Positions 11,043-21,828 of a stretch of 64,000 bases of DNA are shown here, in pieces. Source of the DNA: Hyparrhenia diplandra. Its lineage: Eukaryota; Streptophyta; Magnoliopsida; Poales; Poaceae. The stretch spans positions 496,001-560,000 of the forward strand of contig JADLZK010011196.1 of the NCBI GenBank assembly GCA_015847255.1, written 5' to 3'. Each line of letters begins with the position of its first letter. Within the stretch, counting starts at the first letter, position 1. Both the position numbers and the translations under genes were made by a program. The notes under the pieces are model-generated. The model did not search any database. It was not told the DNA's origin and worked only from the letters and a program-made list of their open reading frames with translations.

Positions 11043-11190
11043 TACCTTTTCCATTTCAAATTATAAAACATTTTAACTTTTCTAGATACATAAATTTTGA
11101 TATGCACTTAGACATACAATATGTCTATATACATAGTAAAAATAATGTATCTAGAAAAGCCAAAAAAATCTTCTAATTTGAAACGAACTA
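11043..11190. mobile_element. Stowaway-like MITE (degenerate)
   Basis: Left end tacc-ttttccatttcaaatta and right end aatttgaaacgaacta are degenerate inverted repeats. The interior has the typical 'ttttctagatacat' and 'atgtatctagaaaag' inverted pair. About 148 bp long. Confidence 0.6.
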
Positions 11191-12330
11191 CAAATTATCA
11201 TTTAATACCTTATGAAATGCATCGTAGTTTACCTTTCGTGATTGTAAATTTTAACACAATTTTTTGGCTGGCAAAAGGCAAGATATTTACTATATACTAT
11301 AAGCAAAGAGGTGGAGCTAGATAAAATTGTGCGAAATAGTCCCTAGTGTTACCCTAAATGTTATATGGTAAACAATAGACTTACCTTTTGTTTAGTGGTC
11401 TCTTCACAATATAATGTCCACCATATAGCATTTAACAATGTTTTAAATGGACTAAACTGGCATTTAGATGAACCGTGACATATTAGTACATCACACTTGA
11501 GTATTTTTAACAAAGATCTTTGAAAAAGTTATTAGAAGGATGTATCGAAAAAGTTTTGTTAGAAAAGAATTGTCTATAGTTTCTAAAAACTTCGCCCACA
11601 CATGGATAGATACTGAGAGACGAAAGTTTACCATAAAAGGATTGCCAGGGGACGAAAGCAGTTTTGTCGCTTCATGAATAGATTGCACGTGCAACAACTA
11701 AAAGCGAACAAATTTTAAAAAACCAAGAACGCTCAAATTTGAGTCGCCGATCCATATCGACATCTCATCCAACCGTTCTCTTTGTTTCTTCTTCCTCCCG
11801 CCGTGTTCTTCGCCGCGCGCCAACACCATTATAGTCTGAATAGTTCGCCCCTCCCACTATATACCCACCCTCTCCCTATGTCCTCGACGGTGAGTTCACT
11901 TGCCGTCGTGCTTGGTCATTCGAGCGAGTGTCCTCTACCTAACCCTTCCAACGGTTATCCTCCGTCATAGCCAGCAACCCTCCCCTCAAATCTCAACGCT
12001 CCACCTCTAGCTTTAGTCGCAGATCAATTTTAGTCTTTTTGAAGTTCCAGTCCTTCCAGAAGTCATCATGCGAGTTGGAAAGGAAGATGGATATAACAAG
12101 TGAGACAGAAACTCATGTGTGATGAATGAACCAAATAGGGTTAGGAATTCCACTCCTGCCGTGTGCCGAGAGCCAAATTTGGTCCGGCACATGTTTTGCC
12201 CGGGGGCGAGGAAGGAAAGGGTCGCACAAAACCGGTGGCTGACCCTGACCCGAGAATCTCCGCCCGCACACACGGACATGTGGGGCCCCGCCACGCCATC
12301 CGCCGTCCGCCAGCCGATCTCTTCCTGTTG
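11191..12330. other. Intergenic; promoter side of the isomerase gene
   Basis: No coding exon was recognised. A TATA-like ctatatacccacc lies at about 11857 and a second weak one (ttatttaatcc) at 12333, about 135 bp before the isomerase ATG. Either could drive the downstream gene. Confidence 0.35.
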
Positions 12331-12332
12331 TG

Positions 12333-12340
12333 TTATTTAA
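12333..12340 (+). promoter_or_regulatory. TATA-like element of the isomerase gene (weak)
   Basis: The sequence tatttaat lies about 130 bp upstream of the ATG in a GC-rich leader. Position fits a core promoter, but the match is imperfect. Confidence 0.3.
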
Positions 12341-12467
12341 TCCCCGGCCCCGGGTCCGCGCACGCGCCTGCACACCACTCCGCACTCTCGCTGCAGCCGC
12401 AAACGCCTCCGCCGTCGCGTCACGCTCCTCCGCCGCCCGCCCGCCCAAGAGAGACAGAGAGGTCGGG

Positions 12468-15004
12468 ATGGCCGCCGCGGTGGTCGAGGACGCCGGGATG
12501 GACGCCGTCCAGAAGCTGCTCATGTTCGAGGACGAGTGAGCATCCTTTCTTCTCCCCCCTCCCTTCCTGGAACTCCTTTGTTGCCTGTCTGCCAGTCTGT
12601 CAGTTCTGTGCGTCCGCGTATCGGCGATCTGCGTGTCGCCCACTTGTTCCGGGACGCGCATCGGTGTTTGCTCGATTTCTCTGGCGCCTGGGGTGAGGTT
12701 TTCGTTCGCGGTTGCGCAGCTGCCTTCTCCGCCGGATCTCGCGGCGATCGGGACGCCGGCGCGGTTTGGCTCACGGAGGTTGTTCTGTTTCAGGACGACT
12801 GAGACTCCTTGTGCCCGTCATATACCGTGCCACGTTTTGGTGTCACCGTCGCACGTGTTCGATGCGCTCTAGGATACTCGTGCTGTGGGGTTGGCCGGAC
12901 AGGGCTGCGCCGAAGTTCTGGGCATGCCGTGCCTGCGCGGTGCGCACTCTAGTCTAGGCTCAGCAGGTCGATGTAAGGAGGTACCGGTACTATTAACTGA
13001 GCTGTTTTTGCATCTGGAATTCAGGTTCAGTAAGTATTTTTTTAAAAAGATGATCTGGTTATGGACTTAAGGATGTCCTTTCTGTTTCATTGAAAACGGA
13101 TGGACGAGTAATTCTTTTATGAGTCATGTAAGTTGTGGAGTACATCATTGATGTGGGTAGTGTTCAGTAAATCCTGGATGGTGAGTACTTTCCAAAGACA
13201 GGGCAATGCTATGCTTACAAATACAAAGTGCCTTTTTAGGAAGTTATATAATAGCACAAAGTTTAAGTGGATTGTGGAGATTCGTGTGGTTGAACATGGA
13301 TCAAAGCGAAATCTGTAGAATTTGTGGATGTGTTCTTGGAGTTTTTCTTTTGATATACTTCTAGTTATTTACATGATTGTTTCATCATATTAAAATCATT
13401 CACTGACAATTCTTCTCGACAATGCTTGCTTTGCCCCCTTATGTTTGAGATGGAAAGTCATGAAGTTTTTTTTCCCCACAGATGCATTTTGGTGGACGAG
13501 CAGGACAATGTTGTTGGCCATGAGTCAAAGTACAACTGTAAGATTTTTTTCTTCTCTGCAAATCTACTTACTTTCTGTGCCCTCATTAATGTTGTTTGAA
13601 CTGGTCTGTGGGACAGTACTTGATTTGTTATTTGAATGTCATGTTAGGCCATCTGATGGAAAAGATCGAGTCTGAGAATCTGCTCCATAGGGCATTCAGT
13701 GTGTTCCTTTTCAACTCAAAATATGAGCTGCTACTTCAGGTTTGTTTTTATTATCTTACTTTGCATCTCTACGATTTTTTTTTCTATTTTATACCTGGCA
13801 ACTGTTTTAAATTTCCAGTGATTGCTTTGCCCGCTTATGTTTGAGATGGAAAGTCATGAAGTCCCAGGTTATCTGATAGCTTGTAATAGTATATCTCCTG
13901 AATCAACACCAATGAACTACCATTTCTTAGCATGCTGCTTTAGAAACTTGTAGATGCTGTTTCTGTGACAGTTAGCTTTGAAAGTTGCATTAGATGCTTT
14001 GACTCCCTGTATTGTTGCGCTTGCAAGTGCATAATTCATTAGGCAACTTGTCCCCTGAGACAAAAGTATGGAGTAGCTACAGTCAGAATATCTGGGCCTT
14101 AAGTTTAGAATTAGCACAATTACCATTGTCCGTGTTCAATCTTTGTTTGGTTCTGAACACCACATTCAGTGTCTGTGACTGTCATATTTTTTTGGGATTG
14201 TTTCTGATAAGCGTCATTTCACTCATGCAGCAAAGGTCTGCAACGAAGGTTACCTTTCCTTTAGTGTGGACCAATACCTGCTGCAGCCATCCTCTGTACC
14301 GTGAGTCTGAGCTCATCAAGGAGGACTACCTTGGTATGTTATGGGACAGCTTCTAGACTAATACTTTTTTGTTACCTTTCTGTCCTCATTTCTCTGATCA
14401 TTGGGAGCTTATCCTTCTCCAGGTGTGAGAAATGCAGCACAGAGGAAGCTGCTGGATGAACTGGGCATCCCAGCAGAAGATGCCCCAGTTGACCAATTCA
14501 CGCCTCTTGGTCGGATGCTTTACAAGGCGCCATCTGATGAAAAATGGGGGGAGCATGAGCGTAAGTTTCCGTCACGTCATCATTTATTTGTGTTCAGATA
14601 CTGTTCAAATTGCAAATTGGCCGATGATAAAGCTTCTTTGAAGGAGACTGTTGACACACTAAAACAGAATACTTCACATCCACAGAAATTAAACTGAAAT
14701 TGTTGCTAGAAGATGAGACTACCGACTGCTAATGCTATTCCTTTTCTTACCATCAGTCGACTACCTGCTGTTCATTGTCCGGGATGTGAAGGTGCAGCCG
14801 AACCCAGACGAAGTCGCTGACATTAAGTACGTGAACCGCGAGGAGCTCAAGGAGCTGATCCGTAAGGCTGACGCTGGCGAGGATGGCGTGAAGATCTCCC
14901 CTGGTTCAGGCTGGTGGTGGACAACTTCCTCATGGGCTGGTGGGACCATGTCGAGAAAGGCACCCTCGGCGAGGCTGTCGACATGGAGACCATCCACAAG
15001 CTGA
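12468..15004 (+). CDS. IPI: Isopentenyl-diphosphate delta-isomerase (type I), frame break near C-terminus
   Basis: The enzyme interconverts IPP and DMAPP, the C5 units of isoprenoid synthesis. Six exons with GT-AG borders and consistent phases are visible: 12468-12535, 13482-13537, 13648-13739, 14231-14333, 14423-14560 and from 14758. Seen in the protein are MDAVQKLLMFEDE, a Nudix-type fold region, TNTCCSHPL with the catalytic cysteine, NAAQRKLLDELGI (Nudix helix) and KWGEHELDYLL with the metal/catalytic glutamate. The C-terminal part is WFRLVVDNFLMGWWDHVEKG. It is reached only if the C run at 14898-14901 had one more C. As written, the frame leaves the conserved sequence there and stops at 15004. 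In the conserved frame the reading continues past ETIHKL for about 35 residues, including a run of four cysteines, to 15105. The ATG at 12468 starts the cytosolic-type protein; the frame is open for 46 further codons upstream without an ATG. A consensus error is more likely than a dead gene. Confidence 0.9.
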
Positions 15005-15279
15005 AGGGAGTGAGAGGGGCGACGGCCGACCTCACCTCCTGCTGCTGCTGCACCTGCACTGCATGTTTATCAGTTATCGCTCTTACCCGCGGAAAGCGAG
15101 CTTGACTCTTATCTATGTTGTGTTGCCGGGGTGCAAATGGAAGTATCGTTGTGGACTGATGATGAGTGCTACATGGTTTGTTCTTGTTTGTCTGTTCAGT
15201 GACCGAATGGCGAACAGGACGCCTGTTTAACCCGTGCTGATACATCGTCTGAGTAAACAGCAATAAGAGGGACATCCGT

Positions 15280-15388
15280 AAGCTCTTTGTGTTTTCAGTA
15301 GGCTAGGACTATTCTTGTAGGAGGTGCCTGCACAAGCTCTTTGTGTTTTCAGCAGGCTAGGATTATTTTTGGCAGAAGATGCTTGTGC
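15280..15388. repeat. 54-bp tandem duplication in isomerase 3' region
   Basis: The block aagctctttgtgttttcag, followed by (t/c)aggctaggattatt-like sequence, begins at 15280 and again at 15334. The copies differ at several positions. Confidence 0.8.
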
Positions 15389-15936
15389 AGCTTAGGCTAA
15401 GCAGCGGCGGGGTGGAGATATAGGGAACGGGCGAACGGCGAAGCAATGTGCCTGGGTTTGCTTCTTCGGCTTTTTTGCTTATGGCTGGGTGGCTTGCTTA
15501 TCTGATTATAACGCAGGGTTGGGCTTTCTTCTTGTGACTGGACTTCTGTTTAAGAACTTTAGTTACAGAAATGTTTAAAAAAACCAGTTACAGAAGAATT
15601 CGGAGGGGGGATTATTCCGTACCATGGAATGACCTGGGTTAATTCCATGCAAGACTTAACGGAGCTAAATCATGAGCACAAGAGTTGCAAGCACGAGGAC
15701 ATAAGCTAATTTGAACATCAAAACAAAAGAAGCATTTATCATAGCATCGGATTCCCTGAACAGCGGGCCTCCTTCGAACAAAGTTGTTGAATCAGTTTCT
15801 GGGATGAACATCTCAATTCAGACTTGTGCTACTGCTGACAGGCCTCTGTCTCAGAACATAATGCATCTGCACTGTAATCGCTCTCAGCCTCTTACCTGCA
15901 GGCTTTGAGCAGCCACCGCGATTGCCGCTGGCAGCT
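15389..15936. other. 3' flank of isomerase gene, no gene recognised
   Basis: No coding region was recognised. This stretch probably contains the transcript end. Confidence 0.35.
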
Positions 15937-16178
15937 TACTCCCTCCAGTTTGGTTAGAAGTCGTTTTTTTTGATAAGGTTTGGGTCAAACATCGTGAATA
16001 TAAATCATCAATAACTTTTAAGTTGTTGAGTTTGTAAATGTAAAAATTATATGAGTAGATATGTCTTAAAAATACTTTGATAAAAAGTAAATATATATCA
16101 CATCTCCATATATATTTTTATAATAATAAGATGTCAAAAGTTATGTTTTGAGGAACGTGCTGTCCCAAATGACTTCTA
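15937..16178. mobile_element. MITE with tactccctcc border (Stowaway-like, diverged)
   Basis: Starts tactccctccagtttgg. The inner inverted pair ttagaagtcgttt and aaatgacttctaa marks both ends, and the interior is AT-rich without coding. About 240 bp long. Confidence 0.5.
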
Positions 16179-17133
16179 AGGGCCTCTCCAATGGTCGACT
16201 ATTTCACTATCTAGAATGACGTGGAGGGATAGAAATAATAAAATACTAATCGCTATCGAAGTCCGCCGTCGCTAGCGCGGAGCCTGAATTGGAGTGCGTG
16301 ATTGGCGGTAGTTCCTTTGCTTTTCTCGGCAGCCAATGAGGAGGACATACTAAAGTTAGTGTTAATATATTTAAGTCAGGCCAGCCCGGCAATTTGTACA
16401 TCAACCGTTGCGGACGCCCTAATACCATCCCGAAGGAGCATGTGTCATTTCCGAGTGCTACTCTATAGAGCTACTGTGTCTGGCTAGGTTGGGGAAGGGG
16501 GAATGCCGATGGAGCAGCGGCGTCTACAAGAGGGGGCTGGTTGCGGTGCGGGACCAGAGGCCCAGATGGGCCATTCTAACTTCTGAACTAATTACGAATG
16601 ATGTTAAAGCCAGGTGACGTAGTTGGCCCATTGTTGCGGACTGAGGGATGAGGGATCGTCTTCCATCTTATATTCTTATTATCAGTCGCAACAATGCTTA
16701 AAAAAAAACATGGCAACAAAAAATGGGGGTCGATTTGCTGAAAGAATAAAAAAGACAAAAATGGGGGGGTTGGGGGCTGGGGGCTGGGCTCTTGGTCTGG
16801 GGAGAAGAGAGGTAGTAGTTGTAGCAGGCTGGACGCGCGGCCACTGCCAGATGGTATGGTTTTTTTTCGTGCAGCGTATGGGCTACATTAAAGGTCCATC
16901 GGCGTCATCCGCTTCGGAGCAGGAGTCCTTTGATAAGCTCTTCGACGGCAACATAACTAAGTCCAAGAGCCACTTCCTAGGTCACACCGCTGTGTCGGTT
17001 TTGGTTGTTTTCCATTAAAACTTGAGATCTTTTGCTTGGAAGATGCAGTTATGGCTATTTTAGGTTGACCTCTTTTAGCACTTAATAGAAGCAGGTTGTT
17101 TGTATGTTTAAACTATTCTTCTTCTTAATATAA
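16179..17133. other. Intergenic, no gene recognised
   Basis: A 'gggcctctccaatgg' motif at 16181 resembles borders of another grass MITE group, but its partner end was not located. The frame at 16623-17018 does not resemble a known protein. Confidence 0.3.
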
Positions 17134-17177
17134 CTAGTCCACCAACCCGTGCATTAGCACGGGTTAGAATCTTATAA

Positions 17178-17229
17178 AACACTAACCAATATGGATTTTT
17201 TTGAAGGATAACACTAACCAATATGGATT
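17178..17229 (-). mobile_element. Tiny A-tailed insertion (minus) with 20-bp direct repeats
   Basis: The 20-bp sequence aacactaaccaatatggatt occurs at 17178-17197 and 17210-17229. The 12-nt insert between them reads atccttcaaaaa on the minus strand, that is, a short stub followed by an A tract. Confidence 0.65.
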
Positions 17230-17884
17230 AGTTATATTGAATTTCTTTTTCCTTCTCTAATACTATATAATCTATATTCATTTGTGATAATATTTTGATT
17301 GATATGTTTTTTTTACTTTTCTTTCATCCATATGTATATTTCTTTAAATAGCACCTTTGTGTCTCTCCAATATACATTTAGTTGAAACATGTACTTAAAC
17401 TATGATAGTTTTAGCTGGAGTGTCTCTTTTAACGACTTAAACCTACATTTTGATTCTTTTCCATGAATTTAAACTTATTAATTCTTCAAATACAATAGCT
17501 ATTATTTAGAATGCTATTATAGTCTACCTAATTGATGGAAAAATATTTCTATTTTTTATAAGATTTTACGATCTACCCTCTTTTTTCTTTGTACAATTTT
17601 CGTGAGTAACATTTTTGTACGATTAATCTTTTTTTAGCACCATTTGTATTTAGTTCAAACATTAATAAACTTAAAGTGAAACTCTTATTTCATTCCTTTT
17701 CATCTACTTAATATTTTTAGTGCTTATTGTATCATTTATTCAAAAATTTTATGTTTCTATCTATTTATTAAAAATAGTTTTGGTCCTATGTTACCCTCTA
17801 AGTTTTGACAATGTCATAAATAGTTATTTCACCATGCATCATGACACTCAAGATTTTGAATTTATTGTCATATTAGTATTGTTT

Positions 17885-18031
17885 TACTCCATGTTCCAAA
17901 TTATAACTCTCTTTGACTTTTTGATTCATCCATTTTGCTGTGTATCTAGACATATTATTATATCTAAATGCATAGTAAAATGAATGTACCCAAAAAGTCA
18001 AAGTGACTTATAATTTATAACGGAGGGAGTA
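17885..18031. mobile_element. Stowaway-like MITE
   Basis: Left end tactccatgttccaaattat and right end ataatttataacggaggg(agta) form degenerate inverted repeats with TA borders. The interior is non-coding. About 147 bp long. Confidence 0.7.
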
Positions 18032-18794
18032 TTAAACATATAATCTTGAATTAAGTTTCATATTTTTTTCGTTAGTTTCTAAGATTCATATTATGATATA
18101 ATGTTTCGATCAAAATGTTCAACATTTTTTCAAGACAATGACTTATAAAATTTATCATCTCATGAATGTTATAACTTAAAGTGAGTTATAAGTGTTATTA
18201 CTACTTGGTTTCTTAAGGACATATTTCCAAATTTGTTAAGCCTATAAAAAAAGTATTTATACTAATGTATGTTTTAACTTATGGATGTTGGATTGTTGTT
18301 CGTAATTGCTTATTAGCGTTTACATGCAAATTTGAGAGACTTTTTTTTTATATATATATTTATTATAGGAGTTGAGAGATGGATAACTTAATTAGGTTCA
18401 AAATATATAGGTATATATTACTTTACATTATTTGTTAATTTTTATAACGGTTGAGAGGTGGATAATTGAGGTACAAATTATATAGGTATACATTACTTTA
18501 CATTATCTTTCATAATGATAGAGATGGATAATCTATAAAAAATCAATATTGGTCTCCCCTTCATTTTTTTAACACCAGCGTGCATGTAATTCGAGCTAAT
18601 TCAATTACATTATTATTAAGGTGCGAATAGGGCTCCAACCTAGTAGCTGGTGCTCCTCGGTAGCCCCAGTAGTAACATAATCACTATGGGGACAAATTTT
18701 TAAATTGGGTTAACAACACAAAAATTGGTAGGGAGCTCCCAACATGCAAAAAAAACATTATTATTACTATGTTGATAAAAAATATACGTGATGC

Positions 18795-18921
18795 TCAATA
18801 TGGATTATATCAAAACTTATTTATGAGAAGTAATCCAAAGACATTAAAATTAAAATGGTCAATATGGATTATATCAAACTTATTTATGAGAAGTAATCTA
18901 AAGACATTAAAATTAAAATTA
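18795..18921. repeat. 64-bp tandem duplication
   Basis: The block beginning tcaatatggattatatcaaa at 18795 recurs at 18859 with a one-base deletion and one substitution. A diverged third piece, including caataagtatcat, lies next to the SIRE insertion site at 20395. Confidence 0.85.
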
Positions 18922-18959
18922 AAGTATACCGGATAGTCAATAAGTATCATACCATGTAT

Positions 18960-20406
18960 TGACAAATTATGTTCTCGATTATGAAACCTAGCATGATGGT
19001 CATACCTTTAGTATCTTGGTGCGACCAATGTCGACGTTAATGTAGATGTCATGGGACGCCGGGCGACATAGCACCAATGACCTGTTTGTTCCCGCCTTCT
19101 TTCTTGATGTAGATCTCATAGTCCCCATAATGATGGCACAAGCCCATCCTTGTGTATGCTCAAGTAGTGGATAAAAACCATAAGTCGGTGCACGGTGGGA
19201 CGTCGACTTCCTCCATGTGTATGCTCAAGTAGTGGATAAAAATAGTCACCTTGTCTAGCGGTTGATATTTTTTCTTGATATGTGGTTTTAGGGTATTGTT
19301 GTTACTCAGGGGTAGAAATGTCATCTGCTTCGTCGACGTGAGTGGTGCGTGCTTATCCAAGTAGACCAAGTTAGCTTTGCACAGCCAGAACGTCAACGTC
19401 ATCATCACATCGGCGCTGGCCAGTGCAATGTCGAAGTAGATGGAGTGAATTCAGTGTCACTTATCTCGTCGGTGTCCACATGCAATAGTCGTTCTAGAGC
19501 CGCCTCCCTCATCGGTGTTTGTAGGTGCGTAGTCGGTGTAGCATCTCGTTCCTCATTGCTATTCGTTGGTAGATAGTTGGCGTGTAGTGTTGCCTACCTC
19601 ATTGTGGTCGGCTGGCAGTGTAGCATCGCCTACTACGTGTGGCGGCATCATTTGGGCTCGGGCCAATGCCAATGGCGATCACACTATCGTCTTGTCTCTA
19701 TGTTGCCCGATGCGGTGCTATTGTTGATGTAGATGTGGGATTGTTCTTGATGGTGTCCTTGCCAACTCTATGCATCCAATCAATTCCAGCCAGCATACCT
19801 AGAGCAGTGCAAGATAGAGAAAAATCAGATTAGTTTCTCACCTATAGAGGATGACGTGCGTGCCATCATCATCCGTGCTTCGGGAACACGCCGTCTTCGA
19901 TCTCCAGTGGATGGCGCAGACCATGCATGCGATGATCTAGGGGAGCTTCACACGTTGATAGATGAAGGAGGTTTTGATCATGAAGAAGTTGTTGAAGGCA
20001 TCATCCATGTCTATCTTGACGATTGCATAACGACATGTCTTTGCAATTGGTGGTACTTGATAAATTCGTCCACTCGAATCTTCCACGGTGTACCGGCAAA
20101 GGTTTGTACACCGTTGATGGAGAGGCGAGAACCGACATTCTCCGTGCAAACCGACTTGTGTGTGCATCCATAGCGTGCGAAGATATAGGATTCTTTTTGC
20201 AGCGGCGTCAAATGAGCCACTCGTTTTTCTCACACATCTAGGGTTGAGATCACTTAAACCAAAAGGATAGGGGCTTCCCTTCCGAAGTTTGAAGAATAGA
20301 ACATTATTATTAAGATTAAAAAATTATACGATACTTGATAATATCAAAACTTAATTTTGTGAAGTAGTTAAAATTAAAATTATACCTAATGATCAATAAG
20401 TATCAT
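18960..20406. other. Non-coding part of the Helitron-like block, unassigned
   Basis: Moderate-GC sequence with short frames on both strands (for example minus 19937-20233) that I do not recognise. It may be captured or decayed gene sequence. It ends at the SIRE insertion site. Confidence 0.3.
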
Positions 20407-21791
20407 TGTAAGTGCAATCAAGCTCTAAGTGGGTTTTGGCGTTGATGACCACCGAATTAGGGGACTAATGAGATTTTGAAGATGACATGCAGGGATTAAA
20501 ATATGGAGTTGGTGAACAGGTCCAAAGGTACCAAATACGCTAGACAATGGTGTTTCCGGATCAAGGCGTTTAAATTACTTTATGTTTTGAATCTTGAGTT
20601 TAGGAAATGCCGGACTATTAAGAGGGATCATAGGATTCTCGGGTATCACGTGGACCAAGTGCTCTAAACATCAAATCCGGACACCACACACAACTCAAGC
20701 CCGACCGGCCAAACAAATCACCGTGTTTCACGCCTGGCAGTCGGTGGCCTTGGCGAATGCAGCGCAATGGTGCGGCGATGGTGCGGCGCCCTCTGCAAGC
20801 GATCAAGGCGTGTCGATCGGCAAGTGCCACACTTAATCGCACCGTTGGGTCCGTGGGGGTATAAATACCCATTCTACCCCTCCCCCAACGGTCACGGCTC
20901 ACTTTCTTCTTCTCCCAGACCCGGAAACGGCCAGGAGACCACCTTTTGCTCTCTCTCTCACCTCCATTGAAGCACCTTGAGCTCCCCACTCAATCTCTCA
21001 CTTCCACCGGGATTTTTGAGGGAAGCTTGTTTGCAAACTTCGATTGGAGACCGGATCTACTACTTCCCCCACTCAAAAGAGCATTTGGTTCACGTTTGGC
21101 GGAACCCTAGGGTTCTTTACTCTTGGAGCTTGCTCCTAGACGGCTAGGCGTCGCCCTTGAGCTTGCCCCCTTCGTGTGGCAGCCTTGGGAGGTTTGTAAC
21201 CTCATTCTCTGACAATACATTACCCCACATCTCTAGGGTTAACTCCTAGACTTGTGAGCGAGGGAAAAGGCAAGCCGGTGGGCAAGCCAAGCCTTGTGTG
21301 GCAACCTCAACAACGTGGGCGTAACCCGACTGTGTGGGCGCGGTGAACCACGGGTTAAATCCTTGTGTCACCTTGTCCCTTTACTTTTGTTGCATATTTG
21401 TCTTGTGAGAAAGGGCTTCGACCCGATCTACTTTGTGGCAAGGTTTCTGCCCGGCTAGAGCTTGTGTTGTGTGAGATACTTGTGTGCGGGAACCTAGGTA
21501 AATCATCTCCAAGCAAGTGGAAGCACGCAGATTCACTTCGAGGTCACTTACGTGGAAGTGACTTGGCGGCGATGCCGCCCAGGGGACTTGGCGATTGCCG
21601 CCCACCGAGCAGAAGAAGTGCTATTTCTCGGTTTTACGTCACTCTCTGTTTCTCACTCGCGGCGGTGCCGCGCCCCTTTACGCTTGGCGGTGCCGCTACC
21701 GGTGTTGTCCGGACGAGCTTGTGAGTTTCAACGGTCGATTTTCGAGGGGGCTAAGCCTATTCACCCCTCTAGGCTTCCATCGGATCCTACA
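20407..21791 (+). repeat. 5' LTR of SIRE-type element
   Basis: About 1,385 bp, from tgtaagtgc to cctaca. It contains a TATA box at 20860-20867 and GC-rich blocks with gcggcgatgccgcc-type motifs. Compared with the 3' LTR, differences are mostly small indels. Confidence 0.93.
20860..20867 (+). promoter_or_regulatory. LTR TATA box
   Basis: tataaata in the context gggggtataaataccc. The same element is at 32073-32080 in the 3' LTR. It is the probable core promoter for the retrotransposon RNA. Confidence 0.75.
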
Positions 21792-21793
21792 AG

Positions 21794-21804
21794 TGGTATC
21801 GAGC
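21794..21804 (+). other. Primer-binding site (initiator tRNA-Met type)
   Basis: tggtatcgagc lies 2 bp after the 5' LTR. It matches the usual tggtatcagagc complement of initiator methionine tRNA except for a missing base. Confidence 0.8.
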
Positions 21805-21828
21805 TAGATATGCGATACGCTTCACCGC

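Noticed and set aside
12113..12661. 182-codon minus-strand frame over the isomerase leader
   Set aside because: Low-complexity GC-rich shadow of the promoter and first exon of the isomerase.
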